A stretch of 64,000 nucleotides of DNA from Panulirus ornatus (lineage: Eukaryota; Arthropoda; Malacostraca; Decapoda; Palinuridae): assembly GCF_036320965.1 (NCBI RefSeq), contig NC_092224.1:102272492-102336491 (forward strand), read 5' to 3'. The notes below the pieces were generated by a model. The model saw nothing but the letters and a program-made list of their open reading frames with translations, had not been told where the DNA came from and did not search any database. Every line of letters starts with the position of its first letter. The first letter of the stretch is position 1. The translations under genes and the position numbers were made by a program. This document shows, one piece after another, positions 63,151 through 64,000 of this stretch.

Positions 63151-64000
63151 GTGAGGCAGGATCCTGGAGATTCTTAGCACCCTATGTCTATGAGCAGCAT
63201 TACAAATACGTTTAGTTATGAATGACAATTATATCGCTTCAGTTCCTTGGAAGCATTTCTTTTCAATTGCTTGCTTCACAGCTCTCCCCAACGAATCTCC
63301 GTAAGTCGAGTCTTCATGTTATTAAAGACAGAGCTCTACTATCTTTTCATGTTTGTTTGTTTCTTACATTCATAAATTTTCAGTGGCTCACAATTAAACA
63401 TTATCAGCAGAACTTTTAAGCATGTTTTCGTCGTTGTTAAAATGACTTGGGTAATACTTGTCTAATTCCGCAAGGAGGACACGCTGCACCTGATACACCG
63501 ACCTTCTGGGTGAGACATGGAGACTGCTAGACTTATCCCACACAAATTGTGCTGCGAGTATTTTATTGTGATATACATGTAAGAACTTACATCAGCTTTT
63601 AAAGATTATTTCCACTAGTTTAGCTTAAGTTTCACGGATAAAACTGGTGAAAGCCTTTCTCTGGATAAGAGATGTAAGAGGATTTGTTCAAGAAAAAACT
63701 ATGAAAGCTTCTCTACATAATCGCTTTACTGTAGCTATAAAAGCATCTTCTTCCACTTAATTCTTTCACTTGACATTCAGTTGGACTGATATATTCAGAG
63801 ACTGCAGCGGATCAGGACTTGCTCAGGTCCATCTGGCAGGTACCTCAGCCTACCCAGCGAAATAAATGACCTACAGATTTAAAAGTTTAATAAAACATAT
63901 CCCTTCTGTATGGTGTGATAGGCCTACATGCCGGGTTATGACTGCCTCTGTGATGGCGATGATTCTTAGTGTATCCAGTCGAAGGAAAATGGCTGTGATG
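63151..64000. other. No recognisable feature
   Basis: AT-rich sequence without repeat, element motif or convincing frame to the window edge. Confidence 0.5.

Overview
The window looks like intergenic DNA from a large, repeat-rich arthropod genome, most likely a decapod crustacean. That is inference from repeat style: many non-LTR retrotransposon copies, long (TA)n, (GT)n, (GA)n and (TAA/TGA)n microsatellites, several minisatellites and no recognisable host gene. I found no rRNA, tRNA, CRISPR or intact single-copy protein gene. Almost everything that can be named is a transposable element, a fossil of one, or a tandem array.

Layout. 1-5555 is a 25-bp satellite with a 924-bp internal duplication. 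5917-9480 holds two old LINE fossils, RTE-type on + and CR1-type on -. 9921-12028 is a first copy of the dominant LINE, here called LINE-R, which has an APE endonuclease and a reverse transcriptase and looks RTE-like. 13700-16890 is a decayed Jockey-type LINE. 18458-21195 is a LINE-R copy whose truncated 5' end sits on a perfect hairpin. 25245-26598 has CR1 3' ends in opposite orientations. 27155-41870 is a chain of LINE-R copies and a 240-bp SINE-like element (here S). The chain contains tail-to-tail and head-to-head inverted pairs, and many of its joints are (TA)n. 41885-43640 is a second Jockey fossil split by an S copy. 44735-47958 holds a CR1/L2-like fossil, an older LINE-R copy and a 210-bp inverted-repeat (MITE-like) element. 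48893-50240 and 52511-53895 are 52-bp and 33-bp tandem arrays. 54149-58468 is another LINE-R/S/(TA)n mosaic. 58470-63150 holds hAT, Jockey and CR1 remnants, mostly on the minus strand.

How the parts fit. LINE-R supplies the enzyme. F (31628-33376) keeps a 582-codon frame with all reverse transcriptase motifs, and H keeps about 402 codons. The S element ends in a tail resembling the LINE-R 3' terminus (a shared 'gctacctcgc...gcggga' hairpin followed by an A/T microsatellite), so the two look like a LINE and the SINE it mobilises in trans. Two 3'-tail types of LINE-R, short and long, suggest at least two waves of activity. The shared tail, the (TA)n seams and the fold-back junctions are the most unusual content. 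Boundaries are estimates read by eye from homology between copies.
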